A DNA stretch of 20,848 bases from Priapulus caudatus (GCF_000485595.1 NW_014577071.1:624483-645330); one strand, 5' to 3'. Positions 8,239 to 17,715 are shown, numbered from the stretch's first letter. The notes: generated from the letters alone by a model not told the origin. Translations and numbers: made by a program.

Positions 8239-8285
8239 CGTGTATACAGCGTATACACGGGGAAGAGGGGGGAAGGGGGTGGGGG
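8239..8285 (+). other. Hairpin directly beside a G-quadruplex motif
   Basis: Arms CGTGTATAC (8239-8247) and GTATACACG (8251-8259) pair perfectly around a 3-nt loop. The last G of the right arm begins a series of four G runs: 8259-8262, 8267-8272, 8275-8279 and 8281-8285, with loops of 1-4 nt. That meets the usual definition of a potential quadruplex on the plus strand. Both structures share a base, so they may compete. Confidence 0.7.
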
Positions 8286-8492
8286 AAGAAGCGAGGAAAA
8301 TCGTGACAAATCCTTTCCCCCACAGGTCGCGTCTAAGAGAGGAAAGATATCCTAGCTCGGCTCCTCGCACCGTCTGGTTCTGATGTTTCAGCCTCCGTAG
8401 CGTGATACGGCGGGCACACCACCGGCGGCACACCGTGTCAGCACCGCATCTGCAACTCGTTTTGAAATTCGGTACACCGCCGATAGTAATCA

Positions 8493-9108
8493 TGCAAGGC
8501 AGGCAGGGGAGGCATGCAGGCAAGGCAGGCAGGGGAGGCATGCAAGGCAGGCAGGGGAGGCAGGCATGCAAGGCAGGCAGGGGAGCCATGCAAGGCAGGC
8601 AGGGGAGGCAGGCAGGCAAGGCAGACAGGCGAGGCATGCAAGGCAGACAGGGGAGGCAGGCAAGGCAGGCAGGGGAGGCAGGCATGCAAGGCAGGCAGGG
8701 GAGTAAGGCAGGCATGCAAGGCAGGCAGGGGAGGCATGCAAGGCAGGCAGGGGAGGCATGCAGGCAAGGCAGGCAGGGGAGGAAGGCATGCAAGGCAGGC
8801 AGGGGAGGCAGGCAGGCAAGGCAGGCAGGGACGGCAGGCATGCAAGGCAAGCAGGGGAGACAGGCAGGCAAGACAGGCAGGGGAGGCATACAAGGCAGAC
8901 AGGGGAGACAGGCATGCACGGCAGGCAGGGGAGGCAGGCAGGCAAGGCAGGGGTGGCAGGGGAGGCATGCAAGGCAGGCAGGGGAGGCAGGCAGGCAAGG
9001 CAGGCAGGGGAGCAAGGCAGGCAAGGCAGGCAGGGAAGGCAGGGAAGGCAGGCAAGGCAGGCAGGGGAGGCATGCAAGGCAGGCAGGAAAGGCAGGCAGG
9101 CAAGGCAA
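8493..9108 (+). repeat. GGCA-rich minisatellite of about 620 bp
   Basis: Repeats are built from GCAAGGCAGGCAGGGGAG with variable prefixes GCAT, GCAG and GGCA, giving unit lengths that differ by steps of 4 bp (about 22, 26 and 30 bp). About 27 copies are present with sparse substitutions. The plus strand is almost free of T and the tract lacks stop codons, so frames on both strands are open for hundreds of codons (Gly/Arg/Gln/Ala-rich or Cys/Leu/Pro-rich). That openness is a composition effect. Confidence 0.97.
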
Positions 9109-9225
9109 CGCCGAGAACAGAACTGTGGTTAGCTCATCAATCGAGAAAATCCGGCCACGTCTAGAAGAACGTTGCGAAGCTGCGAAGCTTCGGCTAATTT
9201 ATTGCCATCCGTTACCATGCGCGCG

Positions 9226-9366
9226 CGAGAGAGAGGGAGAGAGGGGCAGAAAGAGACAGGGGGCAGAGAGAGGGGGCAGGGAGAGAGAGAGAGAGAGAGA
9301 GAGCGTCATGCAGAGAAAGAGAGGGGGAAAGAGAGTAGAGGGAGAAAGAAAGAGAGACACAGAGAG
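9226..9366 (+). repeat. (GA)n-rich tract
   Basis: About 140 bp of GA dinucleotides interrupted by GGG, CAG and AAA words. It begins next to a GCGCGCGC run. Confidence 0.93.
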
Positions 9367-10009
9367 AAACACGACATTCATATACAAACACAACCACACT
9401 CTTTTGTTGTCGATCGCTGAACATACAACCGTAACGAAGCACATCAGAGGTCGATCAAGCTATAGCTCGTAGCAGAGCCCTATATGAGTTTAACAGCCTC
9501 GACTTGTTAACGTGGCAAACATTTACTATTCTCAGCCAATACCAGTCCTCATGCAAGGACAGCCACCCTCCCTCGCTCTGCCGATATTTCGCACAATGGC
9601 CAGCTCTATACAAATGTAAAAAGCGCATAGAAAAAATACACAATAAAATGTCGACCGTTAATTAACGTACGAGCGATATCTAATGACCTACAGTATGGTA
9701 CAGTGCAGCTGTTACAAATTAATTTACGAAAAGCCAATCGACTCGACGATTCGCAGCGGGCGCATGCGCAGTAACGGACGCAAAATGCGCTTTTCATTGC
9801 GGTCTACGCAAGATTTATTTAGCAACAGAAACGGCCGGCTATATTATTTTAATTTATTCTTGTCAAAACATCGCGCAGCCGTTTGATGTGTCAACGTTGA
9901 ATTTCTCCGCGTGCTCTCGCCCGACAATTGAGAGCACATTTCGCTATTTCATTTCTATCCGAAACCATATACGCTACTCTATGGTTTACTCTAAACGATC
10001 GCAAACTCC

Positions 10010-10010
<1 letters not shown>
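9367..10010. other. Unique sequence with one NRF1/Ewg-like site
   Basis: About 640 bp with open frames of 60-80 codons on both strands that I do not support as genes. The palindromic GCGCATGCGC (9760-9769) followed by A matches the core of the NRF1/Erect-wing site, a hallmark of some CpG-rich promoters. No TATA box, initiator or exon could be tied to it. Confidence 0.4.
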
Positions 10011-10072
<62 letters not shown>

Positions 10073-10080
10073 GCGCGCGC
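10011..10080 (+). repeat. (GCAC)15 array ending in (GC)5
   Basis: Fifteen perfect GCAC units (10011-10070) run into five GC units (10071-10080). The alternating purine-pyrimidine pattern favours Z-DNA. Frames read Ala-Arg-Thr-His repeats and are not coding. Confidence 0.97.
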
Positions 10081-10229
10081 ACTAACGAACGCACAGATTA
10101 ATCACAAATTTTATCTCCGGCGAACATGAACGGTTGCGCAAGCTTTCTATCATCTCAGACATATAACTGACGGCGCGTGGGCTGCTGGCATGTGCACGCA
10201 GTTCCTGCCTGAAACGAACGACAAATGGC

Positions 10230-11075
10230 ATCATGCCCACATGCGCGACTCTGGCTGCATACATGGCCACGTCTGCCATACAGGGTGTACTGCGCCTGCA
10301 TGCACCAATCTGTCTACAGACATTACACTGTCTGCATATATCTCTCTACCCGCATGTACCTCGCTACCTGCACGGATGACCCTGTATGCATGCTTCACCC
10401 TGCCTGCATACATCGCACTATACCTGACTGAGGTGTTCTTCCTGCGTTATATCCACCCTGCCTGCATGCACCACTCTTCCTACATACATATATAACACTG
10501 CCGGCATACATCTCTCTACCCGCATGTTGCTGCTCCCTACCCGCATGCTGCCCCTCCCTACCTGCATGATGACCCCGTGATTGTGGTTTTCTGCCTGCGT
10601 TAATCACCCCACCTGCCAGCACCATCAGGCCTGCATACCAATCTGCCAGGCAGATCTCACCTTGCTTCACCTGCATGCATCATCCTGCTAGAATACACTA
10701 TTCTACCCGCATGTACCTACATGAATGCACTTGCCCGCATGCACATACTTCAGTCCCTACACACACCTCATTGCCTGCGCATACATCCCTGCCTGCATGC
10801 ACGACCGACCCGGCCTGAATACATCGCCCTAACTGGATACACATCCCTGCCTGCATGCATACACCAATATCTGTCTGCATGTACGACCCTGCCTGCATAC
10901 ACATCCATGCCTGCATACACATATACCTGGCTGCACACACATATACCTGCCTGCATGTACGACCCTGCCTGCATACACCTATACCTGCCTGCATGTACGA
11001 CCCTGCCTGCATACACCTATACCTGCCTGCATGTACGACCCTGCCTGCAATCCCTAACTGTCGATTAGCCAGCCT
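10230..11075 (+). repeat. Degenerate TGCCTGCATG minisatellite of about 850 bp
   Basis: The word (C)CTGCCTGCATG or CCTGCATAC recurs every 15-25 bp with changing fillers such as TACGACC and ACACCTATA. The right end is best ordered: a 38-bp unit repeats at 10946-10983 and 10984-11021, with a partial copy 11022-11049. The left part is strongly decayed. Open frames on both strands read Pro-Ala-Cys-Thr or Met-Gln-Ala-Gly repeats, a side effect of composition. Confidence 0.92.
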
Positions 11076-11843
11076 GCCTGTGCCATGGCCCCCATGTATG
11101 CTCCCATTAAGCTGCAGAAAGACACGTATAAAAAAAAAATTCCATTGTAAAAATCAGATTGCTTGCCAATTCATTATCGAGCTTGTAAGCTATCTACCAT
11201 GTACGCGCGTGAGCTGGGTGCGACGCGTTACCCACGAACCCACGGTTCAGAACCATGCACGTTACGCGCGTACATCCGCGCTTAGAATTCAACATACATC
11301 GAGTATAATATCGTCGTTTTACGATGTTATAGATCGGTGCTAAAAATCGCGAGTGTCGCTCGCATAATTATTGCGATCACCACCTGCGCACGAAACCTGA
11401 TTATTCGTCTGCCTTTGCGTAATTTTACAGATTCTCGAGCCGAGCGTGTTGATTCGATGAGCTAGAGTCGCTGGCAATGGCATGCGGGAGGGTTAAATTG
11501 ACTACGTCACGAATTTTCTATGGTAAAAGTTGTAAAAAAAATTGTTGTTATTTTTTTACATTAAAAGTAAGAACTAACGGGACTAAACGTATCCTCAAAT
11601 TCTTACCTGATAAGATTGTTTCTCAACTAGTTAAAAATCCAAAAAACCTGGACGATTTATCAAATTTGTGTTTCTGACATTAATTGCTTGCTATGGGCTA
11701 TGTATGAGTCACGAGTGTATGTTCACATCGAACAACATAGTAAAATATAAAGTAATAATGCAGCAATTTAACCATAGAAAGTGAACAGAATTACTTATAT
11801 TTTGTTTTATTTTTACTATTTACGGTGACGTAATCACTTTAAA
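11076..11843. other. Unique sequence, no gene seen
   Basis: About 770 bp, moving from mixed to AT-rich composition. A plus-strand open frame of 66 codons (11477-11677) has a Lys/Asn-rich, protein-like look but no recognised motif. No RNA gene. Confidence 0.5.
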
Positions 11844-11917
11844 CGGGATAGTCAATACGGGATACGGGATAGATATACGATAGATATACGGGATAGATAT
11901 ACAAGATAGATATACGA
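11844..11917 (+). repeat. Short GATAGATATAC tandem repeat
   Basis: Units of 11-13 bp of the form (CGG)GATAGATATAC occur four times in a row, preceded by two decayed GGGATA units. Indels of GGG or AA separate the copies. Confidence 0.85.
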
Positions 11918-11956
11918 AAGCAACGCGTGGGCACCTTAGGACAGCACGGGTAAGCA

Positions 11957-12035
11957 ACACGCAACACGCACACGTACACGCACACGCACACGCATACGCA
12001 TATGCGCATTCACTCGCACGCGTATACGTGCACAA
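11957..12035 (+). repeat. Imperfect CACG/CATACG tract
   Basis: About 80 bp of alternating purine-pyrimidine DNA made of ACACGC, ACGCAT and CGTACAC words. It is an interrupted CA/CG microsatellite. Confidence 0.85.
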
Positions 12036-12040
12036 GCATA

Positions 12041-12202
12041 CGTACAATTAAGCAACATCAAGTTATTGAATACTATCATAGCAAGCAGTATGTAGCCCAT
12101 GCAGTGAAGCGAATGATAAAATTAAATCTTTACCCCAACACTATGAAAGGCTTGGCTTTTCAGCTACAATATAGAATTCAAGTGTTTCCGGACGATAGGT
12201 AG
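12041..12202 (+). other. Exon-like open frame ending at a donor-like site
   Basis: The open frame continues from the repeat-derived start at 12002 through unique sequence to a stop at 12200-12202. From about residue 14 on, the peptide has a normal mix (ending Gln-Val-Phe-Pro-Asp-Asp-Arg). AG followed by GTAGGT at 12197-12204 resembles a splice donor just before the stop. I recognise no family and see no partner exon. Chance is the leading explanation. Confidence 0.12.
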
Positions 12203-12204
12203 GT

Positions 12205-13682
12205 AAATTATTAGTTATATGGATAGAATGAATAACGAAAATATCGATGTTGCTAGAGACTAAAAAGATGACAAACTAGAAGTAGAAATTCAGACAGAAC
12301 TCAGAGGAGTGGTTACCAGCTCGGCTAACCCACAACCTAATCCGTATATCTGAATGTGAATTCTGCGAAAGTTCCACAGACTATGTATTTCGTATAGTCC
12401 CCGCGCGGCAACCAAACGATAAATGCGCAATTGTGTAACAACGGGGAACCATGAAAACGAGCGTTTCCAACGATGCGTAAGCTGTAAACAATATCGTAAC
12501 AATCTAATAATTCCCAAGTGCGTAGCTGTTAAATTTATTATCGGACTCCACGACGAAATCGCGTCACATGCTCCCACCACATCTAATCCAATCACAAACG
12601 CAATTGTCACAGGACGGTAAAACGCCGTCCGGGAGACTTCTCCGGAGCAAAGGTATCGTATAATGTCTATATGATCGTAGAGATTGGATTAATACTACGG
12701 CGGTTATTCGACGTTTTCGTGATGAAATCTATGACGATGGGTGCTGGGGCAGACTCTCTGTCGACATTCTAAGTGTAAAATCGTCGTGTTTTAAGCAATC
12801 TCAGGCGAAGACAAATAACTTCGCCTCTCACCATGACGCGCTTTGGTAGTTAGCGTCTGGTTCCGAAAAAACCTTAAATATTCGGAAAAAAAATGGCGCG
12901 CGAAGCACATTAAAATTTATTCAGCCGAAATTTGCATTTCGCAATACCTTAGCTTTAATTAATGCGATGCATGTAGCTTTAGTTACAAAGGCTTCTTCGT
13001 GGCGAATTCGTGACAGCATCTAGGCCTACTGATTTGTGTTTGAACAGCTTGAGTTGCGGAAGCATGCGTTGCTTTAATTTTGAAACGCGCTGCTTATCTC
13101 TCAGCATCAACTGAACACATATTGCGTTAATTCAATTAATATTTTAACAAATATTTAGTCATTCGTGGGATGCGTGAATTTCAATTGGAGCTCCATATTC
13201 GATTTTAGACTAGAGTGAAGGGAATTGGAAGCCCTGTAGCGTGCTTCCACTTTCATGAATTATTCTGGTCATACATTTGCACACAGATGGCAAAATAGCG
13301 TATAAAAATCACGTTCGATCGATTAAAGCGAAAATATTATTTTTTTTTAAATTAATACAATATTTCTGAAATAATATATTTATCAGTTAGCGAAGCTGGA
13401 ATATCTGGTTTTATCGGGACGCGTTGATATAGTTCGATCTTTTGTAATTACCATTTCATCAATCTAGCTCCATGGAGACTGCGATCAATAGTGCGTTCTC
13501 TTTCACACAAAGCCCTCACTTACCTATGGTAATTCGTATTAATGGATTTAGAGATTTAGGCGAGATTAGAAGACCCCTGCTAAGCGTCCATGAGACGTGG
13601 CGGCAAGGCTAGAATAAAGATGAGAAATCGGCACAGTGGGGGAATGAAAGTATAGTCGCTTTTTTAATTTATTAATTGACAA
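12205..13682. other. About 1.5 kb of AT-rich sequence, no gene supported
   Basis: Frames of about 65 codons (plus, 12423-12620) and 106 codons (minus, 12290-12610) overlap each other, so at most one could be real; I recognise neither. Two small adjoining inverted repeats lie at 12612-12644 (GGACGG with CCGTCC; then CCGG..GA with CTCCGG). A 7-bp-arm inverted repeat is at 13226-13249 (TGGAAGC and GCTTCCA). No TE or RNA gene is visible. Confidence 0.5.
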
Positions 13683-13685
13683 ACG

Positions 13686-13723
13686 AGCACACGCACGCAC
13701 GTACGCGCACAAACACACACTCT

Positions 13724-13807
<84 letters not shown>

Positions 13808-13815
13808 CTATTTCT
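13686..13815 (+). repeat. CA tract then long (CT)n tract
   Basis: A short CACG/CACA tract (13686-13720) and a C run precede about 40 CT units (about 13731-13805) with a single TTT break. The CT part is the left arm of the duplicated module shared with 17.8-18.4 kb. Confidence 0.95.
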
Positions 13816-14155
13816 CTGTCTTCTCCCTCATGCTTCCATTCTCTACCTTTTTTTATTTCTCTGTCTTGTTTTTTTTGAGAGATAATAGATTAAATAATGA
13901 ATCATGACGAATCCCGGATAAAATTGAAGGAAATAGCAGAAACAAGATGGAAGAATGAACGCCTATATTAGTTGCTATAAACATAGAAAATCATTCGAGT
14001 AAATATTAAATAAAGAATGTGGGTTTATCTCTGATAAAATGTCAGGAAATCCATAAAATGAAAACAAGAAGAAATGCACGCCTGTATCGGTTACCAAATA
14101 TACACAACCACTCACACACACACACACACACGCAAACGCACACGCACACGCACAC
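13816..14155 (+). repeat. Duplicated module, copy 1 (CT - unique - CA)
   Basis: About 290 bp of non-repetitive sequence lies between the CT tract and a CA tract (14111-14155). It matches 18047-18390 in the same orientation. Shared landmarks include CTTCTCCCTCATGCT, AATCATGACGAATC, ACAAGATGGAAGAA and CACGCCTGTATCG. Identity is near 88 percent by eye. This copy has the longer, cleaner homopolymers and dinucleotide runs. Confidence 0.93.
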
Positions 14156-15160
14156 AATATATATATGCGCGACATTAACGAAGAAATGTTTAAGGACGAA
14201 ACGTTTTAACATACAATGACAATTGCAATGGCAACAACGACAACGACAGTTGCAATGGAAACTCGGACATTGATGGCACGTTTCACAACGTTGAAATAAC
14301 CCCAAGGAGTGTAATCTGCATGAACATTGTAAATATTTTATCACAACCTACGCCTGCCGAGTAGAAAAAACATTAACTAAAACAGAAAACTTGTACTCGA
14401 GTTAATCGTGATTAATGAGCCTACAGACGTTATTAGAACAATTTATCAGCCAGACCATTTACGCTGTAAAATGTCAATATTCCGTCGACTTTCCCTTTGC
14501 TCGCCTCGAGAAAACCTGTCGCTGCATGCATGCCCGTAACCAGCCAGTTCTTTTGCTGTATTATATCGTCTTAACGTATTCCTTCCACGTAATATAGCTT
14601 TCATGAACATTCTCGAAAAATACTCCGAAGATGATGATGCATGACTAGACAAGCGTGGAACCACTCGTGTTCATATACGAAAATATTATATCAGAAAAGA
14701 TAACGTATAAAATACACGCAAACGCGTGCAACGCCGAACGTGTTTTCGTTTCTCGTAGCATCTGATTTTTTTTTTAAATGGCTGAAAATCTGTGATTTTT
14801 TTAGTGCGTTAATTCCTCCAAGGTTTTATCCGTAATATCGGATCGCAGTAATGGGATTTATTCCTGGGATATTACAGAAGAAATGCTATATATATATTTA
14901 CATATTTCCTGAGATGCGATCTTGGCTATGCGGTGCATGGGTCGTCTATACAAAGCTATCAGGAAACGCGATCGCAGGAAATCTCCCTCCAGAGGCGAAA
15001 CCTCATCGTATAAATCTATCCAGCTGAAGCAAGCATTTTGACCATAATAAACTTAATCTTGCAGAATGATCTGCGAATTCTTCCACAATGCGAGCAGTCT
15101 TGGGCAAAAGCTCACCATCTGAACACAAATGCGACCAGTCGACCATGACGGTAAAATTCG
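14156..15160. other. About 1 kb of unique sequence, no gene seen
   Basis: A short TA tract (about 14157-14166) follows the module. The rest is AT-rich, with frames of at most about 100 codons on conflicting strands. A related pair, CACAATGCGAGCAGTC (15084) and CACAAATGCGACCAGTC (15124), forms a 40-bp-spaced direct repeat near the right end. Confidence 0.5.
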
Positions 15161-15325
15161 ATTGAAATAATCAGCAACACATTACAGCCACTGAAATATG
15201 AATAAACTAATTTATAACAGATCGAGTAATAATGTGCGAGAATCAATTTGAATTCAATAATGTACAACACATTATGGGCATTGAAACCCAAATAAATACA
15301 TTATAGCAGGAGTAGATAATAGGGA
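15161..15325. repeat. Diverged tandem repeat of about 85 bp
   Basis: Copy A (15161 to about 15240) and copy B (from about 15246) share the order ATTGAA, AATAAT, CAACACATTA, (A/T)TGAAA, AATAAA, TTATA(A/G)CAG and AGTA(A/G)ATAAT. Identity is moderate, roughly 65-75 percent by eye with indels. Copy B runs into the hairpin at 15307-15345. Confidence 0.65.
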
Positions 15326-15345
15326 ATCCCTATTATCTACTCCTG
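15307..15345. repeat. Inverted repeat with 19-bp perfect arms
   Basis: The arms CAGGAGTAGATAATAGGGA (15307-15325) and TCCCTATTATCTACTCCTG (15327-15345) are exact reverse complements with a single base between them. The left arm is the end of tandem copy B, and the right arm looks like an inverted copy of it. Such a tight perfect palindrome can extrude as a cruciform and is often unstable in cloning and replication. Confidence 0.97.
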
Positions 15346-15527
15346 ATTATAGATAGATAAGCATTAAATCGGATGCGTCTTTATAATGCAGGAGAAAGTG
15401 CTTCACTACTAGGTAGCATCTGTAAAAATATCGCGCATAATAGGCTCATATAATATCTATTAGTACATGATATATAAGCTGTACAGTACTACTCGAGTCA
15501 AAGCTAGGCTACTGAAATATTCATTGC

Positions 15528-15856
15528 CGCACACGCACACCCACGCGCGCACGCACGCACGTACACACACACACACGCACGCATCACAACACACACACAC
15601 ACATCACGCGCGACTACACACACACAAACACATGCTCAGTCAAACAAACACACAACACACACACGCACACTCGCAGACTGGCACACGCACACACGACACA
15701 GACACACACACCCACACACAGCACACACATATACACACACACCACACGCACACAACAGCACATGCACGCACGGCCGCGAACGCACACACCGCACTACACA
15801 CATCCCAACACTCGCGCGGCGCGCGACACTACACGCACACATACACACACATATAT
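15528..15856 (+). repeat. Imperfect CA/CG-rich microsatellite
   Basis: About 330 bp of CACA, CACG and CGCG words, with interruptions such as AACAC, CATCAC and GACAC. The plus strand is open in a His/Thr/Ala-rich frame for 134 codons and the minus strand in a Cys/Val-rich frame. Neither is credible as protein. Confidence 0.95.
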
Positions 15857-15940
15857 TATCAGGAGGTATAATAAGAAATTTGACATTTAATACATAATGA
15901 AATTTGTCATTAGTTACCCTTGATAGTATATATCATGAGA

Positions 15941-15957
15941 TATATATATATATATAA
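15941..15957. repeat. Short (AT)n tract
   Basis: Eight alternating AT units. Confidence 0.9.
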
Positions 15958-15988
15958 CACCGCCCCCTACGCGAGTCATTATTCTACA

Positions 15989-16219
15989 TTATTTGTGAGT
16001 ACTACGGACAGAAGGGTCCCCGATGCGAATAACGAAAATCGCATTAGCAAACTCTAGTGAGACGTAGTGTGGCACGAACCTACATTGCACACCCGTACAG
16101 AAACACTCAAATTGCAATGACCCATGGTGATCGGAGGCCGCCGATTCATGAGGGCTGACAGCGACAAATTGCACGACAAGACCAATCTCAACGTTTCGTA
16201 AGACGTCCACAAAGGTCAC
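15989..16219 (-). pseudogene. Coding-like fragment, unidentified
   Basis: A 76-codon minus-strand frame with a GTG first codon (no ATG) has a protein-like mix with hydrophobic, beta-like stretches (for example near EFANAIFVIRIGDP) and GC-richer sequence than its AT-rich flanks. It lies downstream, on the same strand, of the broken coding-like region at 16.38-17.1 kb, separated by a TA tract. I cannot name a family. It may be part of a decayed mobile element or simply chance. Confidence 0.2.
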
Positions 16220-16334
16220 GCCATTTACTTACTTGCGTGCATAAATGCAAATTATGGCACTAAATATGTCCCGAATTTATGACAGCAAAACACAATTCAA
16301 AGAATGCATTTTCTAGAGGCTATGATTATATACT

Positions 16335-16366
16335 TATATATATATATATATATGTATAATATATAT
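16335..16366. repeat. (TA)n tract
   Basis: About 9 TA units, a GTATAA break and about 4 more units. Confidence 0.9.
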
Positions 16367-16374
16367 AGTGTGTT

Positions 16375-17105
16375 TAAAAAGTGATCGACATGCTCGCTAC
16401 CGCTGGGGTCGTTCTGGCTAGGGATGCCCTCACGTTTTGAATTCCATGTTGCAGGGTTACTGTGATAGTCTTCTCTCCATAGCGGTATTGTCGACCCGTA
16501 AGGTTGAGTCCGTATGGTTGGATGGTGTTTTAGAATTGTTCGATTCCAATAGGCTTCTCTTTTCTTTCTGTTGCGGATCGAGTGCGTGCATGTTTCGGGT
16601 GGTCGGCGAGAAAATTTTCAAGGCCCCTGCCTGAAAAATCGGCTGCGGTGTGGTTGTCGGGTGTAATAATGAGCATGACGGGTGCTGCTCATGTCTCGTT
16701 TGTGAGATTTGTGAGTCTCGTACCTTTGAGCTTGTCCTTCAGGTTTCGCAGTTTGCGGAACAAAGGCTCAGCTTTTCTGTGGGTAACTCGCCAACGCTTG
16801 TGCGTTTTTTGTTGATATTGATCTGGATTGGAGATGTTGCAGTCCTATCAACTTATAGGGGTGTCATTAGGGGTGTATCCTATAACTCTTAGCGCGGCTG
16901 CAGACGGCGAGGTCTTCTGTAGTTCTTTTTCTCTCTTGTCGTGTTGCGGCGGCGAAGAGGTAGGAATATTATTACTCGCTGTCTCCGCCGTTGGTTTTGG
17001 GGGAGGGTAATCTAAATCCATAAGTGTGTGATAAGGGTGGTGCGTGTACACCGGATGCCATGGGATGCTGGCGCGTCCTGGTCTGGTAATTTAAGGACAT
17101 TATGA
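16375..17105 (-). pseudogene. Degenerate minus-strand coding-like region, possibly retroelement gag
   Basis: Read on the minus strand, three successive pieces look protein-like but lie in different frames or are broken by stops. First is an open frame at 17051-16848 that is rich in Pro, Ser, Thr and Lys. Second, after two stops, comes a basic amphipathic stretch containing AEPLFRKLRNLKDKLKG (about 16750). Third is a Ser/Thr/Asn/Gln-rich stretch of about 90 codons (about 16738-16460). The last codons before 16375 read in yet another frame to a TAA. Pro/Ser-rich plus basic helical regions resemble gag-like ORF1 proteins of retroelements, but no zinc knuckle, protease or reverse transcriptase is visible. 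The family assignment is inference. Confidence 0.25.
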
Positions 17106-17301
17106 AGAAGAGGCCTGGACAGCCCTACGGGACACAAGCTGCGACATGTGCTACCCACGGGGATTTAGCTGGTTTGGTTTGTTGGGCCATTATGAATTGT
17201 TTATAAAAACAAAAAAAATTCTTGTAAAAAAAGTTTTGGTTAAGAAAATTGCTAGCAGCTAAGTTAGGCAATGAAGGCTTTCTTCATAGCATGTCCTATT
17301 G
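17106..17301. other. Unique sequence, A-rich patch
   Basis: About 200 bp, including an A-rich stretch (about 17205-17235) with runs of seven to eight A. This could be a poly-A remnant on the plus strand, but no element boundary or target-site duplication was found. Confidence 0.4.
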
Positions 17302-17308
17302 TATATAT

Positions 17309-17341
<33 letters not shown>

Positions 17342-17348
17342 GTATATA
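17302..17348. repeat. (TA)n tract with TATG breaks
   Basis: TA runs of about 4, 6, 8 and 3 units are separated by single-base breaks (TTA, GTA, GTA). Confidence 0.92.
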
Positions 17349-17397
17349 AATTAATCCAATTATTGCAGCTATAGGTAAACAATTGCGATAATGTTGT

Positions 17398-17715
17398 ATG
17401 TTTTGTATTCGTAGGGATCGCTTCCAAATTCTTATGTCACATAAGCGCGAAAGCCAGCACTGCATCGCTCACCGCCTCACAGATTGTCTCACCTACGCGA
17501 CACTTACACCTCGACAACACACGTACAGAAATGGCATAGAGTGGCGAGCAGTGAACGATCCAACCGAAGAGCCGAAGAGCTGCTCAAGTACGTCAGCAAG
17601 GCATTCCGGGCTTATCATATGGGATCACATAGTTAATTCTCTTACCTCTAATAGTATGTGTGCTATGGGAAAAATATCTGGTGGGATAACTATATGCCGG
17701 ATAAAATGTCAGTAA
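17398..17715 (+). other. Unrecognised 105-codon open frame
   Basis: The frame lies in unique, fairly balanced sequence. The word TTTTGTATTCGTAG just inside it (ending about 17414) resembles a splice acceptor, after which the peptide is hydrophilic, with His, Arg, Thr and Ser. I recognise no domain and see no matching donor site or partner exon. It ends shortly before the second copy of the CT-unique-CA module. Possibly an exon, more likely chance. Confidence 0.13.

Larger units (their letters stand above)
7766..8323 (-). other. Unrecognised 185-codon open frame, doubtful
   Basis: This is the longest open frame that is not inside a repeat. The predicted peptide is rich in Arg, Cys, Phe and Leu and has no motif, signal peptide or repeat that I recognise. 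In a window this size one such frame is not far from chance expectation, and it runs opposite to the TATA box at 7629. I treat it as probably non-coding. Confidence 0.12.

Noticed and set aside
8128-9472. Very long open frames (up to 356 codons) on both strands over the GGCA minisatellite, one collagen-like and one Cys/Leu/Pro-rich
   Set aside because: Several frames on both strands are open together because the repeat contains no stop codons. That is a composition effect, and there is no start context, domain or splice structure.
10190-11343. Cys/Pro/Thr-rich plus-strand frames and Met-Gln-Ala-Gly minus-strand frames, resembling repeat proteins
   Set aside because: The periodicity comes from the TGCCTGCATG repeat. 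Unit lengths vary and are not multiples of three, which would not preserve a protein.
12290-12620. Overlapping frames on both strands, the plus one with two Cys-x2-Cys-like pairs if a frameshift is allowed
   Set aside because: The zinc-finger reading needs an assumed frameshift and the spacing does not match a known finger. Opposing frames of similar length suggest chance.
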